A stretch of DNA of 26,245 bases from the NCBI GenBank assembly GCA_046727435.1, contig JBKPCR010000447.1:1-26245 (forward strand), written 5' to 3'. The notes beneath the pieces are model-generated. The model made no database searches. It had not been told where the DNA came from and worked only from the letters and a program-made list of their open reading frames with translations. This document shows positions 9,449 through 16,573 of the stretch, one piece after another; the stretch's first letter is position 1; each line of letters starts with the position of its first letter. The position numbers and the translations under genes are program-made. The DNA is from CAVPRW01 sp046727435 [NCBI: bacterium] (GTDB taxonomy: Bacteria; Tectomicrobia; Entotheonellia; J063).

Positions 9449-10453
9449 ATGACCGAACTGCATGGAACGCTCCGGCATCAAGAACTGAAGTCGGCGCAGC
9501 CGACGGGTCTGCCAACCCTTGGGCTGCTGTTGGCCACGCTGGCCTGGGCAGGGTCATTCACCTGGGCAAAAGCAGCCGGGGATGGGGTAAATCAAGCAGC
9601 TGGCATGGCATCCGGCGCGCTGCTTGGGCCGATCCTGCTCCTGGCCTGGCGCTTCACAGCGGCTGGCATCTTCTGGCTCATGCTTATTCCTGGGGCTCGG
9701 CGTCATTGGTCCTGGGCGGCGGTCGGACGATCCGTCGGATTAGGAGGGCTGCTCTGGGCCGGACAAACCGTCCAGATGCTCGGTCTAGATCGCACTAGCG
9801 AAGCGGTCAACGCCTTTCTGACAAGCCTCACTGTGGTCTTCGTCCCACTGCTGATGGTGGTGATCGTCCGACGTCCTCCACGTGCGGCTCTGTGGCTCCC
9901 AGTGGGTCTGGCGGCCCTTGGCATCTGGCTGATGACTGGGGCTGCTCCCACCGGCTTTGGGGTTGGAGAGGTGCTTGGGCTGACCTGCGCGGTAATTTTC
10001 TCAGCCCATATGATCGCCCTTGGGGAGGTTGCCCGTTGGGACTCACCGTGGCAGATGGCTGCAGGGCAGTTTTTGAGCGTCGGGATTGGCTCCGCGGTCA
10101 CATGCTTGTTTGTAAGTCGTGGGCCGGTGCCCCTCACCCTCTCGATGCAATGGGCGATCTTGATCGGCTCGGAGTTGTGGCTCTATGTTGTACCACTAAT
10201 CGTTGTGTCGACGATGGCCGCCTTTGGCCTGATGTTTTACTTCCAACCCAAGCTCGACCCCACCCGAGCCGCTTTGATCTACCTCGCTGAGCCCATTTTT
10301 GCCGCGCTCTATGCCTACGTGGTGGTGGGCCGAACGCTGAGCGTCATCGCTCTGCTCGGGGCGGGCTTGATCCTAGCTGCCAACGTGCTGGTCGAGATCC
10401 TTGAGCACCGCAGCAAACGTCCAGCGGTCACGAGTGCTAGCGCCACGCCATAG
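9449..10453 (+). CDS. EamA/DMT-superfamily transporter
   Basis: 334-aa inner-membrane protein with about ten hydrophobic segments in two repeats, as in the drug/metabolite transporter (EamA) family. Recognisable pieces are the first helix (LATLAWAGSFTWAKAA), an Arg in helix 2 (AWRFTAAG), the GLDRTSEAVNAFLTSL segment of the first repeat, and the closing RAALIYLAEPIFAAL segment of the second. The family exports or imports small metabolites such as amino acids; the substrate is not predictable. The start has only a weak GAG upstream. It is divergent from the enolase-superfamily gene and followed by the CMD-fold gene, so it may move a substrate or product of this cluster (inference). Confidence 0.85.
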   Translation: MTELHGTLRHQELKSAQPTGLPTLGLLLATLAWAGSFTWAKAAGDGVNQAAGMASGALLGPILLLAWRFTAAGIFWLMLIPGARRHWSWAAVGRSVGLGGLLWAGQTVQMLGLDRTSEAVNAFLTSLTVVFVPLLMVVIVRRPPRAALWLPVGLAALGIWLMTGAAPTGFGVGEVLGLTCAVIFSAHMIALGEVARWDSPWQMAAGQFLSVGIGSAVTCLFVSRGPVPLTLSMQWAILIGSELWLYVVPLIVVSTMAAFGLMFYFQPKLDPTRAALIYLAEPIFAALYAYVVVGRTLSVIALLGAGLILAANVLVEILEHRSKRPAVTSASATP

Positions 10454-10708
10454 ACTCCGGCGCACGCCTCGCAGAACAAGCCCAATCGACATAACAGCCT
10501 CTTCCCTCCGATGGGCCAGGAGCGTATACTGCGGGGAGATGAATCACGCGACGAGAGCCCCGTCCTACAGATATGAGGTAGACAAATTGGATGCCCAGCG
10601 AACGGACACCTGGCCGATCTTCCTGGTGTCTGGTTGACAACGCTGCCTTCAACGTAAGGATGCTGCGACGCTAGGTGGTTCGACCTCGCATCGAAGGAGA
10701 CACAACGC

Positions 10709-11257
10709 ATGGCACGCCTACCGAACCTCGATAAAGACCAGCTGAAGCCTGAAGACCTGAAATTTTATGATGTCATAGCCGATAGCCGCGGCGGCGTCAG
10801 GGGACCGTATGGCGTCCTCTTACACAGTCCGGACCTGGCAGCGCGTGTGGCCCATACGGGCTCCTACGTGCGCTATAACCTGGATCTGCCCGAAGCCCTG
10901 CGTGAGACCATCATCATCGCGACCGCTCGTGAGATCAAAAGTCAGTACGAATTCTCCGCTCATGCCCGCCTGGCTCGGCAAGCCGGGGTCTCTGAAGACA
11001 CCATCCGGGCGATTGCGCATGGCACGGCACCACAGGGGCTTTCGGGTGATGAAGAGCGCCTGGTGCGCTACGTACAAGAGTTACTTCGCAACCACAAGAT
11101 CAGCGATGCGACATTCAATGCGGTGCGGGATCGCTTCGGCATGCAAAAGACGTTGGAGATCACCGCTCTGGTGGGACACTATTTGCTCGTCGGTCAGATT
11201 TTAGCTGCCTTTGAGGTCGAGTTGCCTGCAGGCGCGAAGTCGGAAATCCCCGAGTAG
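10709..11257 (+). CDS. Carboxymuconolactone decarboxylase (CMD/AhpD-fold) family protein
   Basis: 182-aa all-helical protein of the CMD family. The core has RETIIIATAREIKSQYEFSAH (residues 66-85 approximately), containing the Glu81-xxx-His85 pair typical of 4-carboxymuconolactone decarboxylase-like members. The CxxC of peroxidase-type AhpD is absent, so a decarboxylase or hydrolase-like role is more likely than antioxidant activity. The start is fixed by AAGGAG about 10 nt upstream. It stands 255 bp after the transporter; a GTATACT at 10524-10530 is a possible -10. A second, shorter CMD-family protein occurs at 19463-19885, not closely similar in sequence. Confidence 0.85.
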   Translation: MARLPNLDKDQLKPEDLKFYDVIADSRGGVRGPYGVLLHSPDLAARVAHTGSYVRYNLDLPEALRETIIIATAREIKSQYEFSAHARLARQAGVSEDTIRAIAHGTAPQGLSGDEERLVRYVQELLRNHKISDATFNAVRDRFGMQKTLEITALVGHYLLVGQILAAFEVELPAGAKSEIPE

Positions 11258-11381
11258 AGCGCGCGCGACGAGAGGTGGGTATTCACGTCACCCTCACCTC
11301 GTCCTTCTCCAGGGGGGCGAGGGAAGCGGAATGGAGATGGGGTCGGCACATGCTGATATACGTCCGCTGCTCAGGGCTACG

Positions 11382-11410
11382 TTGACACCCATGGCCCGCC
11401 CCGCTACAAT
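11382..11410 (+). promoter_or_regulatory. Sigma70 promoter of the Gfo/Idh operon
   Basis: Consensus TTGACA (11382-11387), exactly 17 bp, then TACAAT (11405-11410). It would give a leader of roughly 210 nt before the ATG at 11630. It is one of the best sigma70 matches in the window. The rest of the 11258-11629 gap holds a degenerate CCCTC/GAGGG-rich hairpin just after the preceding gene and the hairpin at 11483-11504. Confidence 0.7.
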
Positions 11411-11482
11411 CGCGCTAACTTAGCTTTACACGTCGCCTATCGTCCCACAGGGCGTGGCGGCTTGTCGATATACCGATGAATC

Positions 11483-11504
11483 ATGCATACGGCTATGCAT
11501 TTTT
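11483..11504 (+). promoter_or_regulatory. Leader hairpin with T-tract (possible attenuator)
   Basis: ATGCATA (11483-11489), loop CGGC, TATGCAT (11494-11500), followed at once by TTTT. A 7-bp stem plus U-run sits inside the transcribed leader, about 73 nt after the promoter and 126 nt before the first gene. The stem is AT-rich, so it is a weak terminator at best. Confidence 0.3.
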
Positions 11505-11629
11505 GACACTTCTAACAGTGTTGATAACCTGAACCCACGAGGCATGGGCCCGGAGGTCGAAGGTTTATTCGGCTGCAACCGTGCTTCGTTGACCTATGTT
11601 GCCGTGGCTAGAACAAGAGGGAGAACGAT

Positions 11630-12688
11630 ATGGCTCAGGCACCGATCAAAATTGGCATCATCGGCGCCGGAAATAACACCCGCGTGCGCCATTTCCCTGG
11701 GCTGAAAGCGATCGATGGCGTCGAGCTCGTGAGTGTCTGTAACCGTAGTCGCGAGTCCTCGCAACGTGTCGCCGACCAGTTCAACATCCCCAAAGTCTAC
11801 GACGATTGGCACGAGCTGCTCGCCGATCCTGATATCAACGCCGTGGTCATCGGCACCTGGCCCTACATGCATTGCGAATTGACCTGCGCCGCATTGGAGG
11901 CTGGCAAGCACGTCATGTGCGAAGCCCGCATGGCGATGAACGCCGCCGAAGCACACACGATGTTGCAGACATCGCAGCGACATTCGAATCTGGTGGCACA
12001 GATCGTGCCCTCGCCGTTCACATTTCGGGTGGACCGAACTATTAAAGATCTGATGGCTGACGGCTATTTGGGCGATCTGTATAGCCTGGTGGTACGCGGC
12101 GCCACCTCAGAATTTGCCAATCCCGATGCCCCACTCCATTGGCGACAGCGGAAGATCCTGAGTGGGTATAACATCCTCACTATGGGCATCTGGTATGAGG
12201 GCTCTATGCGCTGGGTTGGACATGCCACGCGCGTCTTCGCCCAGACCCGCATTGCCGTCCCCAAACGGCGCGATCCTGAGACCGGTATCATGATCGACGT
12301 CGATGTCCCCGACCACGTCGACATCATCACTGAGCTCCCGGGTGGGGCGCAGGGGACCTACCAGTTTAGCTCCGTCTCTGGGTTGGGCCAAGGCCCGGGA
12401 GCCTGGCTCTTCGGCAGCAAGGGCACGCTGCACTTTGACCAGGGCAGCAATAAATTATTCGGGGGCAAGCCGGGGGATAAGGAGCTTCGCGAGATCACCA
12501 TTCCGCCGGAGAAGGCTGGCAAGTGGCGCGTCGAGGAGGAATTCGCCAACGCCATCCGCGGTCTGGAGAAGATCACCCATACGAATTTCGAAGATGGCGT
12601 GAAATACATGGAGTTCACCGAGGCTGTGCACCGCAGCGCCGAATCGGGCCGGGCCGTATCGCTTCCACTGATTGAATTCAATGCATGA
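11630..12688 (+). CDS. Gfo/Idh/MocA-family oxidoreductase
   Basis: 352-aa protein with an N-terminal Rossmann fold (IGIIGAGNN, residues 8-16) and a C-terminal alpha/beta domain, the standard Gfo/Idh/MocA layout for NAD(P)-dependent dehydrogenases of sugars and related polyols. The usual EKP motif reads Glu98-Ala-Arg100 (GKHVMCEAR), and the region where family members carry the catalytic DxGxHxxD pattern reads TMGIWYEGSMRWVG (184-197) with Trp in place of His. The canonical Lys and His are thus both absent, so function is uncertain. The ATG has GAGGGAG upstream. It heads a plus-strand set with the haloacid dehalogenase gene only 36 bp behind. Confidence 0.85.
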   Translation: MAQAPIKIGIIGAGNNTRVRHFPGLKAIDGVELVSVCNRSRESSQRVADQFNIPKVYDDWHELLADPDINAVVIGTWPYMHCELTCAALEAGKHVMCEARMAMNAAEAHTMLQTSQRHSNLVAQIVPSPFTFRVDRTIKDLMADGYLGDLYSLVVRGATSEFANPDAPLHWRQRKILSGYNILTMGIWYEGSMRWVGHATRVFAQTRIAVPKRRDPETGIMIDVDVPDHVDIITELPGGAQGTYQFSSVSGLGQGPGAWLFGSKGTLHFDQGSNKLFGGKPGDKELREITIPPEKAGKWRVEEEFANAIRGLEKITHTNFEDGVKYMEFTEAVHRSAESGRAVSLPLIEFNA

Positions 12689-12724
12689 AGTCATTGATGT
12701 AGAACCGCATATTCAGGAGGAAGT

Positions 12725-13447
12725 ATGGCACAATCGGATCTTTCACAGGTGAAAGCCCTCACGTTTGATGTGTTTGGCACGGTGGTCGACTGGCGCGGCT
12801 CGATCATCCGCGACTGCACAAAATTCGGGGCTGAGCGCGGCATCAATGTCGATTGGGGGACCTTTGCAGATACCTGGCGTGGTGCCTACCGGCCATCGAT
12901 GGATCGGGTACGGCGCGGCGAATTGCCCTGGACCAACCTCGACAGGCTGCACCGTATGGTCCTGGACGAGCTGCTTGTGAAGTTCGGGATCAGCGGCTTG
13001 AGTGAGGCCGACATCGATCATCTGAATCGCGTCTGGCATCGACTCGACCCGTGGCCTGACTCCGTCGAGGGCCTGACCCGCCTGCGCAAACGCTTTATTC
13101 TCGCCACGCTCTCCAATGGCAATGTCGCGCTCCTGACCAACATGGCCAAATACGGTGGCCTGCCGTGGGATTGCATTCTGTCGGCAGAGCTGCCCAAGCA
13201 TTACAAGCCCGACCCTGAGACCTACCTATCGGCTGCCGACCTGCTGGGCCTGCGGCCTGAGCAGGTGATGATGGTGGCAGCGCACAAGGACGACCTGCGC
13301 GCAGCTCAGCGGTCTGGATTGAAGGCTGCCTTTGTCACACGACCGTACGAGCGCGGTCCCAACCACACACCGGATTTGACGCCGGATCCGGGGTTTGACG
13401 TCAATGCCAGCGACTTTAACGATCTGGCGAGCAAGCTCGGGCTGTAG
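12725..13447 (+). CDS. Haloacid dehalogenase, type II (HAD superfamily)
   Basis: 240-aa cytoplasmic HAD hydrolase. Motif I is FDVFGTVVDW with nucleophile Asp15. Motif II is TLSNGN with Ser130/Asn131, motif III is HYKPDPETY with Lys161, and motif IV is MVAAHKDDLRAA. The SNGN and KPDP signatures together with the length are those of type II L-2-haloacid dehalogenases, which hydrolyse 2-haloalkanoates with inversion. The family also contains phosphatase-like members, so halide release is probable but unproven. A strong AGGAGG precedes ATG 12725, and the gene lies 36 bp after the Gfo/Idh gene in the same operon. Confidence 0.85.
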   Translation: MAQSDLSQVKALTFDVFGTVVDWRGSIIRDCTKFGAERGINVDWGTFADTWRGAYRPSMDRVRRGELPWTNLDRLHRMVLDELLVKFGISGLSEADIDHLNRVWHRLDPWPDSVEGLTRLRKRFILATLSNGNVALLTNMAKYGGLPWDCILSAELPKHYKPDPETYLSAADLLGLRPEQVMMVAAHKDDLRAAQRSGLKAAFVTRPYERGPNHTPDLTPDPGFDVNASDFNDLASKLGL

Positions 13448-13457
13448 CAGCGCTAGT

Positions 13458-13478
13458 CCCTCTGCCTCTGGGAGAGGG
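13458..13478. repeat. REP-like CCCTCT...AGAGGG hairpin
   Basis: CCCTCT (13458-13463), a 9-nt loop and AGAGGG (13473-13478) lie between the dehalogenase and Smr genes. There is no T-run, so it is more likely a dispersed palindromic repeat than a terminator. A diffuse CCCTC/GAGGG relative lies after the CMD-fold gene near 11290-11335. Confidence 0.3.
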
Positions 13479-13511
13479 GGATGATCACCGCGATTTCGGT
13501 GCTCGACTCCC

Positions 13512-13823
13512 ATGGACGAAGCGGAAGACGATATTCCCATCGCCCTACCGATTGACGGGACCCTGGACCTTCACACCTTTCAACCTCGGGACGTGAAGGA
13601 ATTGGTGCCCGATTATCTGGCCGAATGCCGAGAGCGGGGCATCCTCGAGGTGCGGATCATCCATGGCAAAGGCGCGGGGGCCTTACGCCGGACGGTGCAT
13701 GCCATCCTGTCACGGTTGCCCGAGGTGGCGTCTTTTGGGCTGGCGCTGGAAGATGCGGGTGGCTGGGGGGCCACCCTCGTCACGCTGCGGGCGCCAGCAG
13801 AAGATCGAGGACAGCGCTCATGA
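13512..13823 (+). CDS. Smr-domain protein
   Basis: 103-aa protein consisting of one Smr (MutS2-related) domain: LDLHTF (residues 18-23) and [10 protein letters not shown] (51-60) are the two hallmark motifs. Stand-alone Smr proteins are proposed to be nucleases or nucleic-acid binders; the MutS2 ATPase part is absent here. No clear Shine-Dalgarno precedes ATG 13512. Its TGA overlaps the ATG of the amidohydrolase by four bases (ATGA, 13820-13823), so the two are translationally coupled. Why a nucleic-acid protein sits in a catabolic operon is unclear. Confidence 0.85.
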   Translation: MDEAEDDIPIALPIDGTLDLHTFQPRDVKELVPDYLAECRERGILEVRIIHGKGAGALRRTVHAILSRLPEVASFGLALEDAGGWGATLVTLRAPAEDRGQRS

Positions 13824-14986
13824 AGGATGGGTTTCACGCCATCGATAGCGATCTCCACGTCATTGAGACGGAGGAGGTCTACGAAAAATTTCTGGACGAC
13901 AAGTATCGCGACAAAATGCCGCGCTACCTGGGCTGGAGCCCGACGAATTTCCCGCACTGGGACGTGCAGGGCCAGACCATCCCACCGTGGGCGCGCGCGC
14001 CGGAGGTAATCGGCCCCCAACAGAGCCTTGACGCACCGACCGAGCACCTCTACAGGCCGATCCGCGAGCGTAGCTACGATGCCCTGTCAACATTGCAGGC
14101 CATGGACGCCGAAGGCATTGATATCGCGGTGGTCTACCGCACCTTCGCACACATGGTGGTATCGATCGATGACCTCCAACCCGAGTATGCCACGGCCTAT
14201 TGTGCGGCTTTTAACGATTGGCTCGCCGACTACTGCCGTGCTGATCACAGACGCCTCAAGCCAGCGGCGATCGTCTCTCTGCATGATCCCGAGCGAGCCG
14301 CCTCAGAGGCTCGACGTGCCGTCGAGCAGAAGGGGCATGTGGCGGTGGTGCTGCTCCCGATGCCGGTGAACGGTCGCTATTTCAATGCCCCTGAGTGCGA
14401 TGTGCTGTGGCAGGAGATCACGCGCCTGGGGGTGCCATTGGCCTTCCATGGGACGAGTGGCGGGGCTTCGAAGGATTATGTCAGCAACCGTTTCCGCGGC
14501 CATGCGAACTTTCGCACGCTGAACCACGCGTCGTCGTTCCCGCTGGAGCTCATGCTGGCCATGGGTGCCATGATCGTCGGTGGTGTATTGGAAAAATTTC
14601 CCGCCCTGCGGGTCGGCTTTCTCGAGGGCAATTGCGGCTGGCTGCCGTGGTGGCTGCACCGTCTCGACGATCAGTGGAAAAAATATGGCAGTGGTGAATC
14701 CACGAGGCTCTCAAGCTTGCCGAGCGAATATTTCACGCGGCAGTGCTTCATCGGCACTGACGTGGATGAGGCATTGCTACGGGTCGTCATCGACGACATC
14801 GGCGACGACAACATCGTCATGTCTGTCGATTACCCGCATGCCGACGGGCCCTACCCACACGGTCTTGAGACCTTTCTCGCCCTGACTGGCGTGGGTGCCG
14901 ACTCTAAACGCAAAATTATGTGGGACAATTGTGTACGGTTGTATGGATTCCTAGAAGAGGCTCTTTTTGCCAATACGGAGAGTTGA
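13820..14986 (+). CDS. Amidohydrolase-2 family metal-dependent hydrolase
   Basis: 388-aa TIM-barrel amidohydrolase (ACMSD-like, Amidohydro_2). N-terminal IDSDLHVIE supplies Asp11/His13, followed by His210 (LAFHGTSG), His236 (LNHASSFP), Glu269 and Asp337 (SVDYPHADG), the expected metal and catalytic positions. Family enzymes hydrolyse or decarboxylate aromatic and heterocyclic acids, commonly in ring-catabolic pathways. ATG 13820 is chosen because it lies in the ATGA overlap with the Smr stop and starts the conserved motif nine residues in; the open frame reaching back to 13625 overlaps the Smr gene. A 47-aa membrane protein gene starts one base after its stop. Confidence 0.88.
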   Translation: MKDGFHAIDSDLHVIETEEVYEKFLDDKYRDKMPRYLGWSPTNFPHWDVQGQTIPPWARAPEVIGPQQSLDAPTEHLYRPIRERSYDALSTLQAMDAEGIDIAVVYRTFAHMVVSIDDLQPEYATAYCAAFNDWLADYCRADHRRLKPAAIVSLHDPERAASEARRAVEQKGHVAVVLLPMPVNGRYFNAPECDVLWQEITRLGVPLAFHGTSGGASKDYVSNRFRGHANFRTLNHASSFPLELMLAMGAMIVGGVLEKFPALRVGFLEGNCGWLPWWLHRLDDQWKKYGSGESTRLSSLPSEYFTRQCFIGTDVDEALLRVVIDDIGDDNIVMSVDYPHADGPYPHGLETFLALTGVGADSKRKIMWDNCVRLYGFLEEALFANTES

Positions 14987-14987
14987 T

Positions 14988-15131
14988 ATGCCGATCCATC
15001 CCGCATTCCAGCCAGTCGTCGCCCTCATCGCAGGGATCTTAATTCTTCTCATGCCTCGGCTGTTGAACTACGTCGTCGCCATCTATTTGATCATCATCGG
15101 CGTGTTGGGGTTAATGCACCGGACCATATAA
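14988..15131 (+). CDS. DUF3096 small membrane protein
   Basis: A 47-aa ORF starting one base after the amidohydrolase stop, with CGGAG about 8 nt upstream of its ATG. The sequence begins MPIHPAFQPVVALIAGI and contains PRLLNYVVAIYLIIIG, which matches the DUF3096 pattern (Q-P-hydrophobic-ALIAGILIL, PRLLNY-AIYL). It has two short transmembrane segments (about residues 9-22 and 28-43) and no catalytic residues. DUF3096 proteins have no known function. The overlap-level spacing indicates co-translation with the amidohydrolase. Confidence 0.85.
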   Translation: MPIHPAFQPVVALIAGILILLMPRLLNYVVAIYLIIIGVLGLMHRTI

Positions 15132-15156
15132 AGACCAGGCGGCGCACCCTCATGGT

Positions 15157-15624
15157 TTACCTCACAAAGGGCGGTGGTTGCCCAGAGAACACATCTGTCA
15201 GCCGCTCCACGTGTGTTTCCATGACATCCATGTGTGCTATCTCGTCCCACGAGAAATAGCCGTAGCCTGTGGTTTCGTCACTGATCGCTAAGGTGCCACC
15301 GATCGGTTCGACTTCGAAGTTCAGCGCCACAACGTGGTAGCGGTTGCCGTCAGGGTATTCCACCAGGCGATGCGGACTGCTATAGACGCCGAGCAAGCGC
15401 ACCATCCGCACCTCCAAGCCGGTCTCTTCCAAGGTTTCGCGCAGGCAGGTTTCGACGACACTTTCACCCGATTCACTGCGCCCCCCGGGCAAACACCACC
15501 GGCCATTATCCGTCCGGCGCGTCAGAAGGACCTTTTGTCTGGTCGAGTCGAAAATGGTCGCAGAGCAACCAAGCGCGAGCCTACCGAGTTTCCCAATGCG
15601 TTTACCTTCGATGATCTTTGCCAC
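15157..15624 (-). CDS. Nudix hydrolase
   Basis: 155-aa Nudix-fold pyrophosphohydrolase. The Nudix box begins at Gly48 and reads GRSESGE, then REtLEETGL, fitting GX5EX7REUXEEXGU with Glu54, Arg62, Glu63, Glu66 and Glu67 as Mg-binding and catalytic residues. It is preceded by TDNGRWCLPGG, typical of nucleotide-sugar or NTP-type Nudix proteins. The start is a GTG at 15624 with GGGGGA about 8 nt upstream; no usable ATG lies nearby. Its 5' end overlaps the residual toxin frame, and its 3' end converges on the DUF3096 gene with a 25-bp gap. Confidence 0.87.
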   Translation of the reverse strand: MAKIIEGKRIGKLGRLALGCSATIFDSTRQKVLLTRRTDNGRWCLPGGRSESGESVVETCLRETLEETGLEVRMVRLLGVYSSPHRLVEYPDGNRYHVVALNFEVEPIGGTLAISDETTGYGYFSWDEIAHMDVMETHVERLTDVFSGQPPPFVR

Positions 15625-15718
15625 TGACGCGTCCCCCGATGATCAAAAAGAGGAAGTGCCAAGAACCGCAACAGCTACGGTGGAAGCGCTGGATGTCGTT
15701 GTCTACGAGGAACTTCAT
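15602..15718 (-). pseudogene. Remnant of a DUF5615 (PIN-like) toxin gene
   Basis: The frame opens with ATG at 15718, overlapping the DUF433 antitoxin stop by ATGA, exactly as a toxin gene follows its antitoxin. It encodes MKFLVDND, the standard opening of DUF5615 PIN-like toxins, whose first Asp is catalytic. After those residues the sequence (IQRFHRSCCGSW onward) bears no resemblance to the family and the frame ends after 38 codons, running into the Nudix start. The rest of a ~110-residue toxin is missing, so this looks like a deletion scar. Confidence 0.65.
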
Positions 15719-15945
15719 CCACGATTTAGCAATGGGAGCTCGCACTCCCCCGCCACCTCAGCAGTATAACGCAAGGCCTCACGAATGTACTCACGTTCCA
15801 GGTCTGTGAACGCTGCGAAGATTTCCTCTTCGCTCATCCCATCCGCTACTATGCCAACGACCGTAGGCACTGGGATGAGCGATCCACGACTACACGGTAG
15901 GCCCTCCATCTGCCGGGGATTCACGGTGATCCGTGTGAATGTCAT
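15715..15945 (-). CDS. DUF433-family antitoxin
   Basis: 76-aa protein from ATG 15945 (GAGG about 8 nt upstream): TRITVNPRQMEGLPCSRGS followed by PVPTVVGIVADGMSEEEI and an acidic helical end. This is the full DUF433 pattern (winged-helix DNA-binding antitoxin, VapB45-like). Such genes are normally paired with a DUF5615 or PIN-type toxin immediately downstream. Here only the first few codons of that partner remain, so this is an orphaned antitoxin that may still bind DNA or neutralise a toxin encoded elsewhere. Confidence 0.85.
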   Translation of the reverse strand: MTFTRITVNPRQMEGLPCSRGSLIPVPTVVGIVADGMSEEEIFAAFTDLEREYIREALRYTAEVAGECELPLLNRG

Positions 15946-16011
15946 AGTACTGTCCTCACCGTATGTGATATCCAACTGAGAGGCACGCAAAGCATTGATA
16001 CAGCATGCGTA

Positions 16012-16250
16012 TTGGAGCTTAACTTAATGCCATTCGGGTCTGACGCTCTTTCGGTGATGGCGGAACTACGTCGAGTCGCGGCGGCGGGCTGGCTCGGCCG
16101 CACCGGCCCCCAGCGCCCCCTCCAAGGCACACCCCTGGCCGTGGGCGGAACGCCCCTCCAGCGCGCGGCGGGTGCCTCGGACGTGCGCACCTCGGGGCCA
16201 CGTCTCTCCGGAGCGGCCGACTGCGGGGCGCGCCCCGAGCGATCATGACC
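16012..16250. other. GC-rich island with no recognised gene
   Basis: About 240 bp visibly richer in GC than its flanks. It contains a perfect palindrome CGGGGCGCGCCCCG (16224-16237). Open frames exist on both strands (one plus-strand frame from ATG 16027, 73 codons, with GGAG 9 nt upstream), but their arginine/proline/glycine-rich translations match nothing I recognise and are what high GC alone would give. The rest of 15946-16573 holds only the promoter element at 16372 and short hairpins at about 16384-16399 and 16441-16463. Confidence 0.4.
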
Positions 16251-16371
16251 ACCACCCGTGCGACCCGCTAGCCCTCTCAGGCCGCCAGATCGGAAGGAGT
16301 TGATCTTGCGGCACAGCCGACGGGGAAAGCCTTTTCACCTTCAATTTAAAGTGAGCTGCCGACAACGTTTG

Positions 16372-16380
16372 TGATACAAT
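16372..16380 (+). promoter_or_regulatory. Extended -10 promoter for the duplicated-domain gene
   Basis: TGATACAAT, an extended -10 (TGN plus TACAAT), with no clear -35. It would give a leader of nearly 190 nt containing two GC-rich hairpins before the ATG at 16574. Confidence 0.35.
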
Positions 16381-16573
16381 GCCTCTCATCCCGATGAGGA
16401 GGGAAGTTCAGGGACAGGGGCACTCGACAACACCTTTCCTACTCCCGATGAACACTCGGGGAGGTCCTGCTCAGGCGATTTCCCTGGGTGTTGACGTGTT
16501 CGATCGAGAAGGTGTCGTGTGGTAAGGTACCCATGTTTCCAACCGATGCAATCGACATTATGGAGGTTTGTCC

